Below, piece by piece: positions 54,073-61,525 of a stretch of DNA of 64,000 bases. Under the pieces are notes generated by a model. It was not told where the DNA came from. It saw only the letters and a list, made by a program, of their open reading frames with translations, and searched no databases. The stretch spans positions 248,001-312,000 of the forward strand of contig JAUZNX010000001.1 in the NCBI GenBank assembly GCA_030706745.1, in the 5' to 3' direction. The translations under genes and the position numbers were made by a program. How positions within the stretch are numbered: the stretch's first letter is position 1; every line of letters starts with the position of its first letter. Source of the stretch: Bacteroidota bacterium (GTDB lineage: Bacteria > Bacteroidota > Ignavibacteria > Palsa-1295).

Positions 54073-56949
54073 TTAATGCCAGCCATTCATCAGATAAATA
54101 AATTGCGCGTATGAACCAACACCGGAGCTGTTTGGGATAGAGGTGCCAACCTGGGTTGTCCCATCACTTTGATAGATGTTCAAGTTAGCCGTTCCATCTG
54201 CATCATTGAGATTATTATATACCCATACGATCTGGCCGTTTGTGCCGGGTGGCAATACGACTTTCGTGTCCTGCGTGTTGTCCCAATCACCACCTTCCTT
54301 CAGCACGAGAACTGTCCCATACGTAAACGTAGCCAAATGCACACCGCCAGTCGAGGCCGTTGACTCTTCTTCGTAGGGTAGTACCGTGATGCCTTGTAGC
54401 GTTGTCGTCGTGGGCTGCGTATTATTACCGATGGTTGTCGTCCCATCGTTCGATGCAGTATTGATTGCAGTATTGCCCGCGACAGTCAGCGTGTGTGTGC
54501 GATAGCCAATCGAAGTAGTGCCATCACCGGAAGCGGTATTCATCGTTGCAGCACTGGCGTGCAGATCGGTAGTGTTGGAGGCATTGCCGATTGTTGTCGC
54601 GCCGTCCGCTGCCGTCGTATTAATGTCAGCAGCTCCATGCGTCGTCAGCGCACCCGTTATAGTGGTGGTTCCAGTTGCATTACCAATATGCGTCGAGGCG
54701 CTCCCGGCAGAGTTGATATTTGCAGTTCCAACAACATCCAGCGTCGTCGTTGTTGTCGCTTGAAGCGTGGCATCGCCGGTACTGGCAATACGCGTGGTCG
54801 ATCCAGTCTTAAAGTCGCCACCAGATGTTTTAATGTCGCCAGTTATGCCGAGATTCGTGCCGGAAAGCGTTAGCGATGGCGTTGCACTCGCGTCATCAAA
54901 TAGTTTATATCCTCCCGAAGCCCGTGCCATGAACTGGTTCGCCGCATCGTTGGATGTGGAGGTACTGCCATCGCCATAGACGAGCGAGTTGGCCTGACCG
55001 TTCGTCGATGCGTTGCTGCCGAGTGCGGTCGAGTAGTTGCCACTCGCTGTGTTATTGGCGCCGATCGCCACGCTATAGTTGCCGTTGGCAGTGCTGCCAT
55101 TGCCCATCGCGGTGCTGCTCGAACCGCCAGCAGTGGTTTGAAAGCCGAGCGCGGTGCTATTGTTTCCGCTTGCGGTCACATACGCTCCGATGGCGGCAGA
55201 GTTGCTACCGTTTGCCATAGCATTGTCACCGACAGCTAAAGAAATCTCTCCAGTTGCGGACGATTGATTGCCAAACGCGGTCGAGGACTCGCCACTGGCA
55301 ACATTGTCGCTCCCGGCCGAAATCGACCATGCTCCGACACTTGCGTCATCCCACGCTGTTCCACTGACTTGTCCCGCGCGGAATGCCGCTTTCGCCGGAA
55401 TCCACTCAAGCCGTGTGCCTGCGCCGCTGGCCGGCGTTGTACCGGTTGAACCGCTGGCAAGAATGCTTTGGCCGTTGGGGATCCCGATGGCCGTGGCGCT
55501 CATCGTTGCGAACGTTGTGGTGCCCGCACCTGTGCTGCCGCCGAGCGTAATCGTCCCGCTTGGCGCCGCCGAATTGTTCGTGGTCAGCAGACTAAGGTTC
55601 GAGCCTGCGGATGTCCCACCATAGATGGTGGGCGAGAAAAGAGACGTGTTAAAGGTCGCCGTCGAAAATGTGGCGTTGGTATTGATCGTAACGCCAATGG
55701 TCGGGTCGATCGTGATCTGCGGTGTGCCAGAGGTACCGCCAGTTTTTAGATAGATGGATCCATTGGCCGCCGAGCCGCCACCGCTGACTCCGGAAGCGAG
55801 CGTCAGGTTACCGCCATTGCCGGGGACTGCACCACCACCACCCGGACCCGCGTAGACGGTGAGTGGTCCACCTGTCGCACCGGGTGGATTAGTCCCACCA
55901 TCTAATGTGGGGTCAACATAGATAATCAATTGGGCATCCGATTGGATCGTACGCGGATTGGATGTACCATCAATCTTGACACTGAGACCGGAGGTGATTG
56001 CGCCAGATTGCAGATCGGTCGTGGTCATTCCGTATGGATCGAGCGTCAAAGGAGAGGCTGTCGTGCTTCCATCGGTAACGGTAAACGTCGCCGTTCCACC
56101 GAAGCACTCGAGCTGGGTTTGGGTCGAGCCATCAATCATCGTAAGCGAACCGCCGCCCAAATTCAGATCTTTCCAACGGTGCGTGGGGTTACCGAGGCTC
56201 TGCGTGTTATCTCCAACAGGCAGGATATCTTTCGAGGCATTCAAGACGCCGTACACATTCGTAGGCGACGTAGCCGAACCAAGGAATGTCGATCCGGTAA
56301 CCGTGAGCGATCCGGAGATCGTCGTGTTGCCTTGCACCTCTCCGCCCTTGGAGCCATCGAGCGAGGCGCTGCTGCCTTTGAGCAGGATCGTATTGGTCGC
56401 GGGATCGACGGTGGCAACCATGCCATCACCAGTCTGGATATTCAAATTCTTACCATTGCCAGAAACAGTCTGACCGTTGAGCGTCACAGATTTGATATAG
56501 TCGGCCGAAATCTTGCTCTCGGAGATCGACTTATCCGCGACATTGAGCGCGTATGCCGTTGCCGAAAGTGGAGCGAGCGGACGCATTTCTTCGCCATCGC
56601 CCACTTGCGCGCCCAGCCAGAGCGGACGATCCAACATCGGAGCTTCCGGGAGTGGTATGCTGCCGGAGCCCAGCGCGATCGTGAATACTCCACCGGTCGT
56701 CCGCGTGACATAACTATCCCGCCAAACCTCTTGCGTGCCGGCCTCGTCCGAATAGAGACGAATGGTGACCTGATAATCGTTATCGGTCGCTGGCGAGCCG
56801 TCGGCCATTCGCAGCACGCCCTGATAGCTGATCGTTCTTGGCGTGCTCGCGGACAAGTTGCGAGTTTGCGCTCGGAGCGACGACAGGCTCGAGTCCAATA
56901 GTAGCAGCGTCGCTATCAAAAGCGCCACGGCATTAGAGTTGTGTTTCAT
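54073..56949 (-). CDS. Secreted fibre-like protein with YadA-type head repeats
   Basis: A 958-residue protein with signal peptide AVALLIATLLLLDSSLSSLRAQ. The N-terminal module (about 38-140: PRTISYQGVLRMADG, YQVTIRLYSDEAGTQ, GGVFTIALG, RPLWLGAQV, LSATAYALN) is shared with three other proteins at 59894-63916. A long Thr/Ser/Gly beta region follows, then seven or eight 14-residue YadA-like head repeats (GNNSTALGFQ, GNYSVAIGAN). The end is LPPGTNGQIVWVYNN ... FIYLMNGWH. There is no YadA anchor and no T9SS tail. It is probably a trimeric fibre; export and function are unknown. Confidence 0.82.
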   Translation of the reverse strand: MKHNSNAVALLIATLLLLDSSLSSLRAQTRNLSASTPRTISYQGVLRMADGSPATDNDYQVTIRLYSDEAGTQEVWRDSYVTRTTGGVFTIALGSGSIPLPEAPMLDRPLWLGAQVGDGEEMRPLAPLSATAYALNVADKSISESKISADYIKSVTLNGQTVSGNGKNLNIQTGDGMVATVDPATNTILLKGSSASLDGSKGGEVQGNTTISGSLTVTGSTFLGSATSPTNVYGVLNASKDILPVGDNTQSLGNPTHRWKDLNLGGGSLTMIDGSTQTQLECFGGTATFTVTDGSTTASPLTLDPYGMTTTDLQSGAITSGLSVKIDGTSNPRTIQSDAQLIIYVDPTLDGGTNPPGATGGPLTVYAGPGGGGAVPGNGGNLTLASGVSGGGSAANGSIYLKTGGTSGTPQITIDPTIGVTINTNATFSTATFNTSLFSPTIYGGTSAGSNLSLLTTNNSAAPSGTITLGGSTGAGTTTFATMSATAIGIPNGQSILASGSTGTTPASGAGTRLEWIPAKAAFRAGQVSGTAWDDASVGAWSISAGSDNVASGESSTAFGNQSSATGEISLAVGDNAMANGSNSAAIGAYVTASGNNSTALGFQTTAGGSSSTAMGNGSTANGNYSVAIGANNTASGNYSTALGSNASTNGQANSLVYGDGSTSTSNDAANQFMARASGGYKLFDDASATPSLTLSGTNLGITGDIKTSGGDFKTGSTTRIASTGDATLQATTTTTLDVVGTANINSAGSASTHIGNATGTTTITGALTTHGAADINTTAADGATTIGNASNTTDLHASAATMNTASGDGTTSIGYRTHTLTVAGNTAINTASNDGTTTIGNNTQPTTTTLQGITVLPYEEESTASTGGVHLATFTYGTVLVLKEGGDWDNTQDTKVVLPPGTNGQIVWVYNNLNDADGTANLNIYQSDGTTQVGTSIPNSSGVGSYAQFIYLMNGWH
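54985..55310 (-). repeat. 14-residue YadA-head-like coding repeats
   Basis: Within the fibre gene, the pattern (A/S)xGxxSxAxGxx(S/A)xA recurs every 14 residues (42 bp) at least seven times. This is the left-handed beta-roll pattern of trimeric adhesin heads. Confidence 0.85.
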
Positions 56950-57278
56950 AATGAGATTCTAAGAAAGAAACAGCGCTTCTGAGAAGCTCAGATAGGACGA
57001 GAAAAACAATTTCCTAACCGCAGAACAGCCAGACTCAGAGCGGCGAACACTCCAAAGATACAACATTTACTGGGGCAAATAATGAATTGCACTCAGAGGC
57101 CGCAAAATCGTCAAATTTGAGCGTATATGCAACCATGGTGGGGATTAGCGGAGCGCCGTGGGAAGAGGTGTTGGCTGACCAAACAATGACAGGTCACAAA
57201 TTAAATGCGTAGTTTTGCAGCGACCGATCCAATCCTATTCCGACGATCCACACGGTCCCCTCGACCATTTGTTTAGAT
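56950..57278. other. Divergent promoter region, fibre gene / PDZ protein
   Basis: This 329-bp region has no open frame worth calling. It must hold promoters for both divergent genes. TAGTTTTG at 57210-57217 fits the Bacteroidota -7 element TAnnTTTG, 62 bp upstream of the ATG at 57279, but no clear -33 TTTG partner was found. A GCAACCATGG at 57129-57138 is reminiscent of the palindrome nested in family A repeats. Confidence 0.4.
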
Positions 57279-59720
57279 ATGAAGAAATCTCCTTTGATCC
57301 TACTGGTGACGGCGCATTGCGTGCTGCTCTTGCTCTGCTGGGCATCGACTACTATTCGCGCGCAGATGACGAGCGATAGTCTAATCAATCGCACACTGAA
57401 CCTCGTGGATTATCCTCCCTTCGTTCGCCATGGCGAACCGCCGCCGATGAAGCCACGTCTTGGCATTTACATGCGCGATATTTCCGCTGATTCCGTTCGC
57501 ACGCTTACCCATGGAAAAGACTCAATGAAGGGAAGCCCGATCTGGCATGTCGCGCCGCATTGGTCTGCTGATGATGCTGGTCTGATGTTAGGTGATGTCG
57601 TCCTCCGAGTGAACGGCCGGACTCTTGCAGACTCTGTCTATGGACCGGACGACGTTCTGAATACTCGGATCAGCACGATGCACGGTGGTGATACCCTGCA
57701 GTTTCAAATCATTCGCAACGGTGAAATCCGGGAGATTCCCGTTCCGCTTCATACCGGCAAACGCTCGCCGATGGCATACTCGGAACCAGCAGGACTTGGG
57801 CCCCTTCGTGTCAATTCCTGGATGCAACGGACCATCGCCGCGAACGGCCTCACTGGCTGGGCCGATACCATCGCCGAGCAAATCGCCAATGCCGCGGACA
57901 TAGATTTTTGCGATTTGCCATTCACGAGCCGGCCGAGTCCGTTTCGGTTGAATGCCATCACCTACCTGGAACATCATCCCACGCGCGTCGGCGCCCTCTC
58001 GCGATTGATCGATCAAAGTGTCTGGGATAGTCTCGATCGCGGGCAAGCCTCGGAACAAGGAGTGGCTGGAGCCATCGATGCCGCGGCATTCCAGTTGGGT
58101 TGCCTGCCAAGCGAGCATGCACGCGTAAGAGCACCGGAATCCGTGGAGGATCTGAACGCATATTTCGCCAAAGTACAATCGCTTCTCGATCGTGCCTATG
58201 CGCCCGTCGGTGGGAGGAACGAACGTGGACCGTCTCATCTCGATTCGCTGGCGCGCGGACTTTCAGAGTTGCTCAATGTCGATCATAATTGGGAGGACCC
58301 GGTCGATTCTACCACGGATCCGCTGAAGCAACTGGCGGTTCGCAAGAGTGCGGAGAAGATGCTCGCCGGGTTGCTTGGCGATGCGGACAAGGTCCATCTT
58401 GCGGATATCGTCAGCGCAGCGCGCATGCTTGCCGCTCTGGCGGATACCAACTGGGTGCGCGGATTTGAGCTCGATGCGACAAAAAGTTTGAAGTGGTCCG
58501 GCAAGCCGTTCGGCCCAATGACCGATGTTCCCGGCGTCGATGGGGTCGTGCTTATGCAATGGGTGACGCCGCAGGGACGTTGCGTCATTGGCGGCACCGG
58601 ACGAAACCGCTATTATGGTGACGACTTTGCACTCATCATCGATCTCGGCGGAGATGATGTGTACGATCTTCCGCCCTGCAGGACGGGGACGTTCCGAGTT
58701 GTGGCCGACATTGCCGGCAACGACATCTATAATGGCCCCATTGCTGCCGGCATTGGATGCGTCGATCTGCTCGTCGACTGCAGCGGCAACGATGTCTATC
58801 GCGGCACAAGCTGGACGCAAGGCGCGGGATGCCTTGGAATCGGCATGCTCGCCGATTTTGGCGGCGACGATATTTACGCCTCGCATTGGTGCTCGCAAGG
58901 CGCCGCGTTTCTCGGCATTGGCCTGCTCTACGATCATGCCGGTGACGATCAATACCGCGCCGATGTGTATTCCCAAGGATTCGCATATGCAAAGGGTTTT
59001 GGGATGCTGCTCGAGCGTTCGGGCAATGACGCATATCGTGCCGGATGGAAATACCCTGATGACCGGTGGCCGAATCGCGCGCATGTTGCGATGTCACAGG
59101 GCTTTGGATTTGGCATGCGGCCCTGGAGCACTGGAATTGGGACCGATGGCGGAATCGGGCTACTCAGCGATGTTCATGGCGACGATGTGTATGACGCCGG
59201 TATTTTCAGTCAGGGCGGAAGCTACTGGTATGCGCTCGGCATCCTTCACGATTGGCAAGGGGCGGACCGATACTCTGCCGGACAATACTCACAGGGCAGC
59301 GGAATCCATCTCTCCTTCGCTGCACTGCTCGACGATTCTGGCGATGATAGTTACGATGCGTATGCGTGGCTCGAGCAAGGAAATGCTCACGATTGGTCCA
59401 GCGGGTGTTTAGAAGATTGGGCCGGCAACGACACGTACCGATCCTCCGGTGCCTCGCAGGGATGCGGATTCTTCGTCTCCTTCGCTTATCTCCTGGATGG
59501 TCATGGCGACGATCGCTACTATATAAAGCAATCGGATACCACGAACTCGCAGGGTGGTGGCAATTTCATCCCGCCACGCCATAGCGGCTCGCTCGGAATG
59601 CTCATCGATTTAGGACACGGCGAGGACTGGTACTCCGACACCCGAGTTAAACCTGGCACGGCCGTCGTCAAAAGCTACCGAGGGATTCTGTTCGATGATG
59701 GAAACCCGGAGAAGAAGTAG
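57279..59720 (+). CDS. Secreted PDZ protein with GDDxY-type solenoid repeats
   Basis: An 813-residue protein with signal peptide ILLVTAHCVLLLLCWASTTIRAQ. A PDZ-like domain (about 60-170) contains DDAGLMLGDVVLRVNGRTLAD. A helical middle part of unknown type follows. From about residue 455 to 750, eleven repeats of about 26 residues occur, each with (G/S)(D/N)DxY followed by SQG and a hydrophobic L-x-D end (GGDDIYASHWCSQG, AGDDQYRADVYSQG, SGNDAYRA, HGDDVYDAGIFSQG). The acidic turns suggest calcium binding, as inference. No T9SS tail is evident. Confidence 0.78.
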   Translation: MKKSPLILLVTAHCVLLLLCWASTTIRAQMTSDSLINRTLNLVDYPPFVRHGEPPPMKPRLGIYMRDISADSVRTLTHGKDSMKGSPIWHVAPHWSADDAGLMLGDVVLRVNGRTLADSVYGPDDVLNTRISTMHGGDTLQFQIIRNGEIREIPVPLHTGKRSPMAYSEPAGLGPLRVNSWMQRTIAANGLTGWADTIAEQIANAADIDFCDLPFTSRPSPFRLNAITYLEHHPTRVGALSRLIDQSVWDSLDRGQASEQGVAGAIDAAAFQLGCLPSEHARVRAPESVEDLNAYFAKVQSLLDRAYAPVGGRNERGPSHLDSLARGLSELLNVDHNWEDPVDSTTDPLKQLAVRKSAEKMLAGLLGDADKVHLADIVSAARMLAALADTNWVRGFELDATKSLKWSGKPFGPMTDVPGVDGVVLMQWVTPQGRCVIGGTGRNRYYGDDFALIIDLGGDDVYDLPPCRTGTFRVVADIAGNDIYNGPIAAGIGCVDLLVDCSGNDVYRGTSWTQGAGCLGIGMLADFGGDDIYASHWCSQGAAFLGIGLLYDHAGDDQYRADVYSQGFAYAKGFGMLLERSGNDAYRAGWKYPDDRWPNRAHVAMSQGFGFGMRPWSTGIGTDGGIGLLSDVHGDDVYDAGIFSQGGSYWYALGILHDWQGADRYSAGQYSQGSGIHLSFAALLDDSGDDSYDAYAWLEQGNAHDWSSGCLEDWAGNDTYRSSGASQGCGFFVSFAYLLDGHGDDRYYIKQSDTTNSQGGGNFIPPRHSGSLGMLIDLGHGEDWYSDTRVKPGTAVVKSYRGILFDDGNPEKK
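58645..59530 (+). repeat. Eleven GDDxY-type coding repeats
   Basis: Repeat units of roughly 78 bp (26 codons) encoding the pattern GxDxY ... SQG ... LxD. One unit carries an insertion after RAGWKYPDD. The copies are diverged at nucleotide level. The turn recalls RTX nonapeptides, but the period is nearly three times longer. Confidence 0.85.
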
Positions 59721-59737
59721 CGGCAGGCACGATGGCC

Positions 59738-59798
59738 GGTGTGGCACGGCCTTCAGGTCGCAGTCAGAATAAGTCCGGCCTAAAGGCCGGGCTACACC
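59738..59798. repeat. Inverted repeat of the GGTGTAGCCCGGCC family
   Basis: GGTGTGGCACGGCCTTCAGG at the left (59738-59759) pairs with 59777-59798 at 18 of 22 positions. The right arm itself contains CCGGCC TAAA GGCCGG (59775-59790). It lies between the PDZ protein gene and the fibre gene at 59894. It resembles common dispersed bacterial repeats of the CCGGCCTTTAGGCCGG type, from memory. Confidence 0.7.
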
Positions 59799-59893
59799 GA
59801 GGCGTATTTTCGAACCGGCCGCCGACTATTGTGTACTTTTGTGAGTCCCGCGTGGCTGATGGGTCACCCACCAATGGACGATTGGAGAAACAT

Positions 59894-60682
59894 ATGAATC
59901 AAACGCTCGCTCGGCTTGCCGGTTGTGTCGTCCTTTGGGCATGCACGTTCAGCGTGTCCGCATCGCTCGCACAACCACCGATGTCGATTGGTAGCGGTCC
60001 GCGTCTCATCAGCTATCAGGGCTTCATGATGGACAAGGATCAGCGGCCTGTGAATGGCACACACACGATTGCCATAAACTATTACAGCGAAACCAGTGGA
60101 GGCAATTTAGCCGGCGGCGAGACCTTTCGCAATGTCGTCTTCACCATGGGAGTTTTCGAAGTCGTGCTTGGAGGTGGATTTGTTCCACCTCAGTTTCCTG
60201 CCTCCATGACTTTTGCCGAACCCGTTTGGATTGAGTTCACACTTGACCCGGGTGCGCCTACTGAGCAAGTATTTCCGAGGGTAGAGCTATCCGCCGTGCC
60301 GTATGCATTGAACTCAGAGCGAGTGAATGGGCTTCAGGTTTTCGATCATCCAATCAACGGTGCGCTTTGGCCGCTTCCACTCGACGCGAGTGGACGAATC
60401 GACACCTCGATCTTGCCGATCCCGCAACGGTCAGTTCAAACGATAAACAATATCGCGTCCGATGCTGGCGGCAACCTCGCGCTCACGGCAAACGGCAGTG
60501 TCGGACTTTTTCCAGATCCAAGTACGCATTCGATAATGATCTCATCGCCGCCCGCAGGGATGGTACCCGTTGGCACAACGGCCCAGCGACCCGCGACATC
60601 AGCGCAGGGGATGATCCGATTCAACACCGATACGAATAAGTTCGAAGCCTTCGATGGCAGCGTGTGGCATAACCTTAATTAG
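59894..60682 (+). CDS. Small fibre-module protein 1 with tail-fibre-type C-terminus
   Basis: The ATG at 59894 gives 262 residues; the upstream open frame to 59732 only reads the repeat. The signal peptide is LAGCVVLWACTFSVSASLAQ. The shared N-terminal module follows (PRLISYQGFMMDKDQRPVNG, INYYSETSGG, GVFEVVLGGG, EPVWIEFTL, LSAVPYALNSE). The end is PVGTTAQRP then GMIRFNTDTNKFEAFDG and VWHNLN, a motif common at the C-terminus of phage-like tail fibres. It is a close paralogue of the next gene and lies 8 bp upstream of it, so the pair came from duplication. Confidence 0.82.
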   Translation: MNQTLARLAGCVVLWACTFSVSASLAQPPMSIGSGPRLISYQGFMMDKDQRPVNGTHTIAINYYSETSGGNLAGGETFRNVVFTMGVFEVVLGGGFVPPQFPASMTFAEPVWIEFTLDPGAPTEQVFPRVELSAVPYALNSERVNGLQVFDHPINGALWPLPLDASGRIDTSILPIPQRSVQTINNIASDAGGNLALTANGSVGLFPDPSTHSIMISSPPAGMVPVGTTAQRPATSAQGMIRFNTDTNKFEAFDGSVWHNLN

Positions 60683-60690
60683 CAATCATC

Positions 60691-61467
60691 ATGAAATCAC
60701 GTATTGCTTCGCAGATTGGTGTGCTTGTGTTTACGGCGATCATGCTCGCCACAACGGTTGGTAATGCGCAGATACAGATACCGCACCTCATCAGCTATCA
60801 GGGGCTGATGGTGGACGGCAATCAAAAGCCAGTCATCAACAAACATACTGTTACGGTCAATTATTATGATGCGGCGTCCGGAGGCAACTCTTTTGGAACG
60901 GAAGTCTTTAAATCGGTCTCATTCGTGGGAGGAGTGTTCGATCTAATCCTCGGATCAAGTTTTGGTCCGATACAACAATTTCCGGCTACCCTCAAATTCG
61001 ACAAGCCCATTTGGATCGAGCTTATTTTCGACCAAGGGGCAGCCGATGAGCAAGTCTTCGAACGGCAACTACTCCTTTCGGCACCATACGCGATGAACTC
61101 AGAGCGCGCAAACGGCCTTGAGGTTTTCGATCGTCCGGTCAACGGCGCGCTTTGGCCGGTGCCACTCGATACGAGCGGTCGGATTGATGCTTCGATCTTA
61201 CCAGTCCCTCAACAATCGATTCAAACCGTAAGTAGCATTGGACCCGATGCCGGTGGCAATCTTCTTCTCACGGCTGGCGGTGGAATTACACTTACTCCGG
61301 ATGCAAGCACGCATTCGATTGCGATCTCATCTCCTCCCCAGGGCATGATGCCGGTCGGCACAACGGCCCAGCGACCCGCGGTGCCACCGCAAGGGATGAT
61401 CCGGTTCAACACCGACACCGGCAAGTTCGAAGGATTTGATGGGACGGCCTGGGTGAACCTGAATTAG
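60691..61467 (+). CDS. Small fibre-module protein 2 with tail-fibre-type C-terminus
   Basis: A 258-residue paralogue of the preceding gene. Signal peptide IGVLVFTAIMLATTVGNAQ, then PHLISYQGLMVDGNQKPV, VNYYDAASGG, GVFDLILGSS, KPIWIELIF, LLLSAPYAMNSE, and FDRPVNGALWPVPLD, almost identical to the equivalent part of its neighbour. The end GTTAQRPAVPPQGMIRFNTD ... FEGFDGTAWVNLN is the same tail motif. A hairpin follows. Function unknown; probably secreted. Confidence 0.82.
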   Translation: MKSRIASQIGVLVFTAIMLATTVGNAQIQIPHLISYQGLMVDGNQKPVINKHTVTVNYYDAASGGNSFGTEVFKSVSFVGGVFDLILGSSFGPIQQFPATLKFDKPIWIELIFDQGAADEQVFERQLLLSAPYAMNSERANGLEVFDRPVNGALWPVPLDTSGRIDASILPVPQQSIQTVSSIGPDAGGNLLLTAGGGITLTPDASTHSIAISSPPQGMMPVGTTAQRPAVPPQGMIRFNTDTGKFEGFDGTAWVNLN

Positions 61468-61486
61468 ATATCGAGACCCATTCTTC

Positions 61487-61516
61487 AGAATTCCCGGGAG
61501 GCTTCCCGGGAATTCT
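61487..61516. terminator. Hairpin between convergent fibre genes
   Basis: A perfect 13-bp stem AGAATTCCCGGGA / TCCCGGGAATTCT with a GGCT loop. It sits between the stops at 61467 and 61526. No U-tract follows on either strand, so it may be a roadblock or RNA-stability hairpin rather than a classical terminator. Confidence 0.6.
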
Positions 61517-61525
61517 CAGGACAGA

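Noticed and set aside
58645-59530. GDDxY repeats considered as classical RTX toxin repeats
   Set aside because: RTX units are 9 residues; these have a 26-residue period with an SQG mark, and no type I secretion genes are near.
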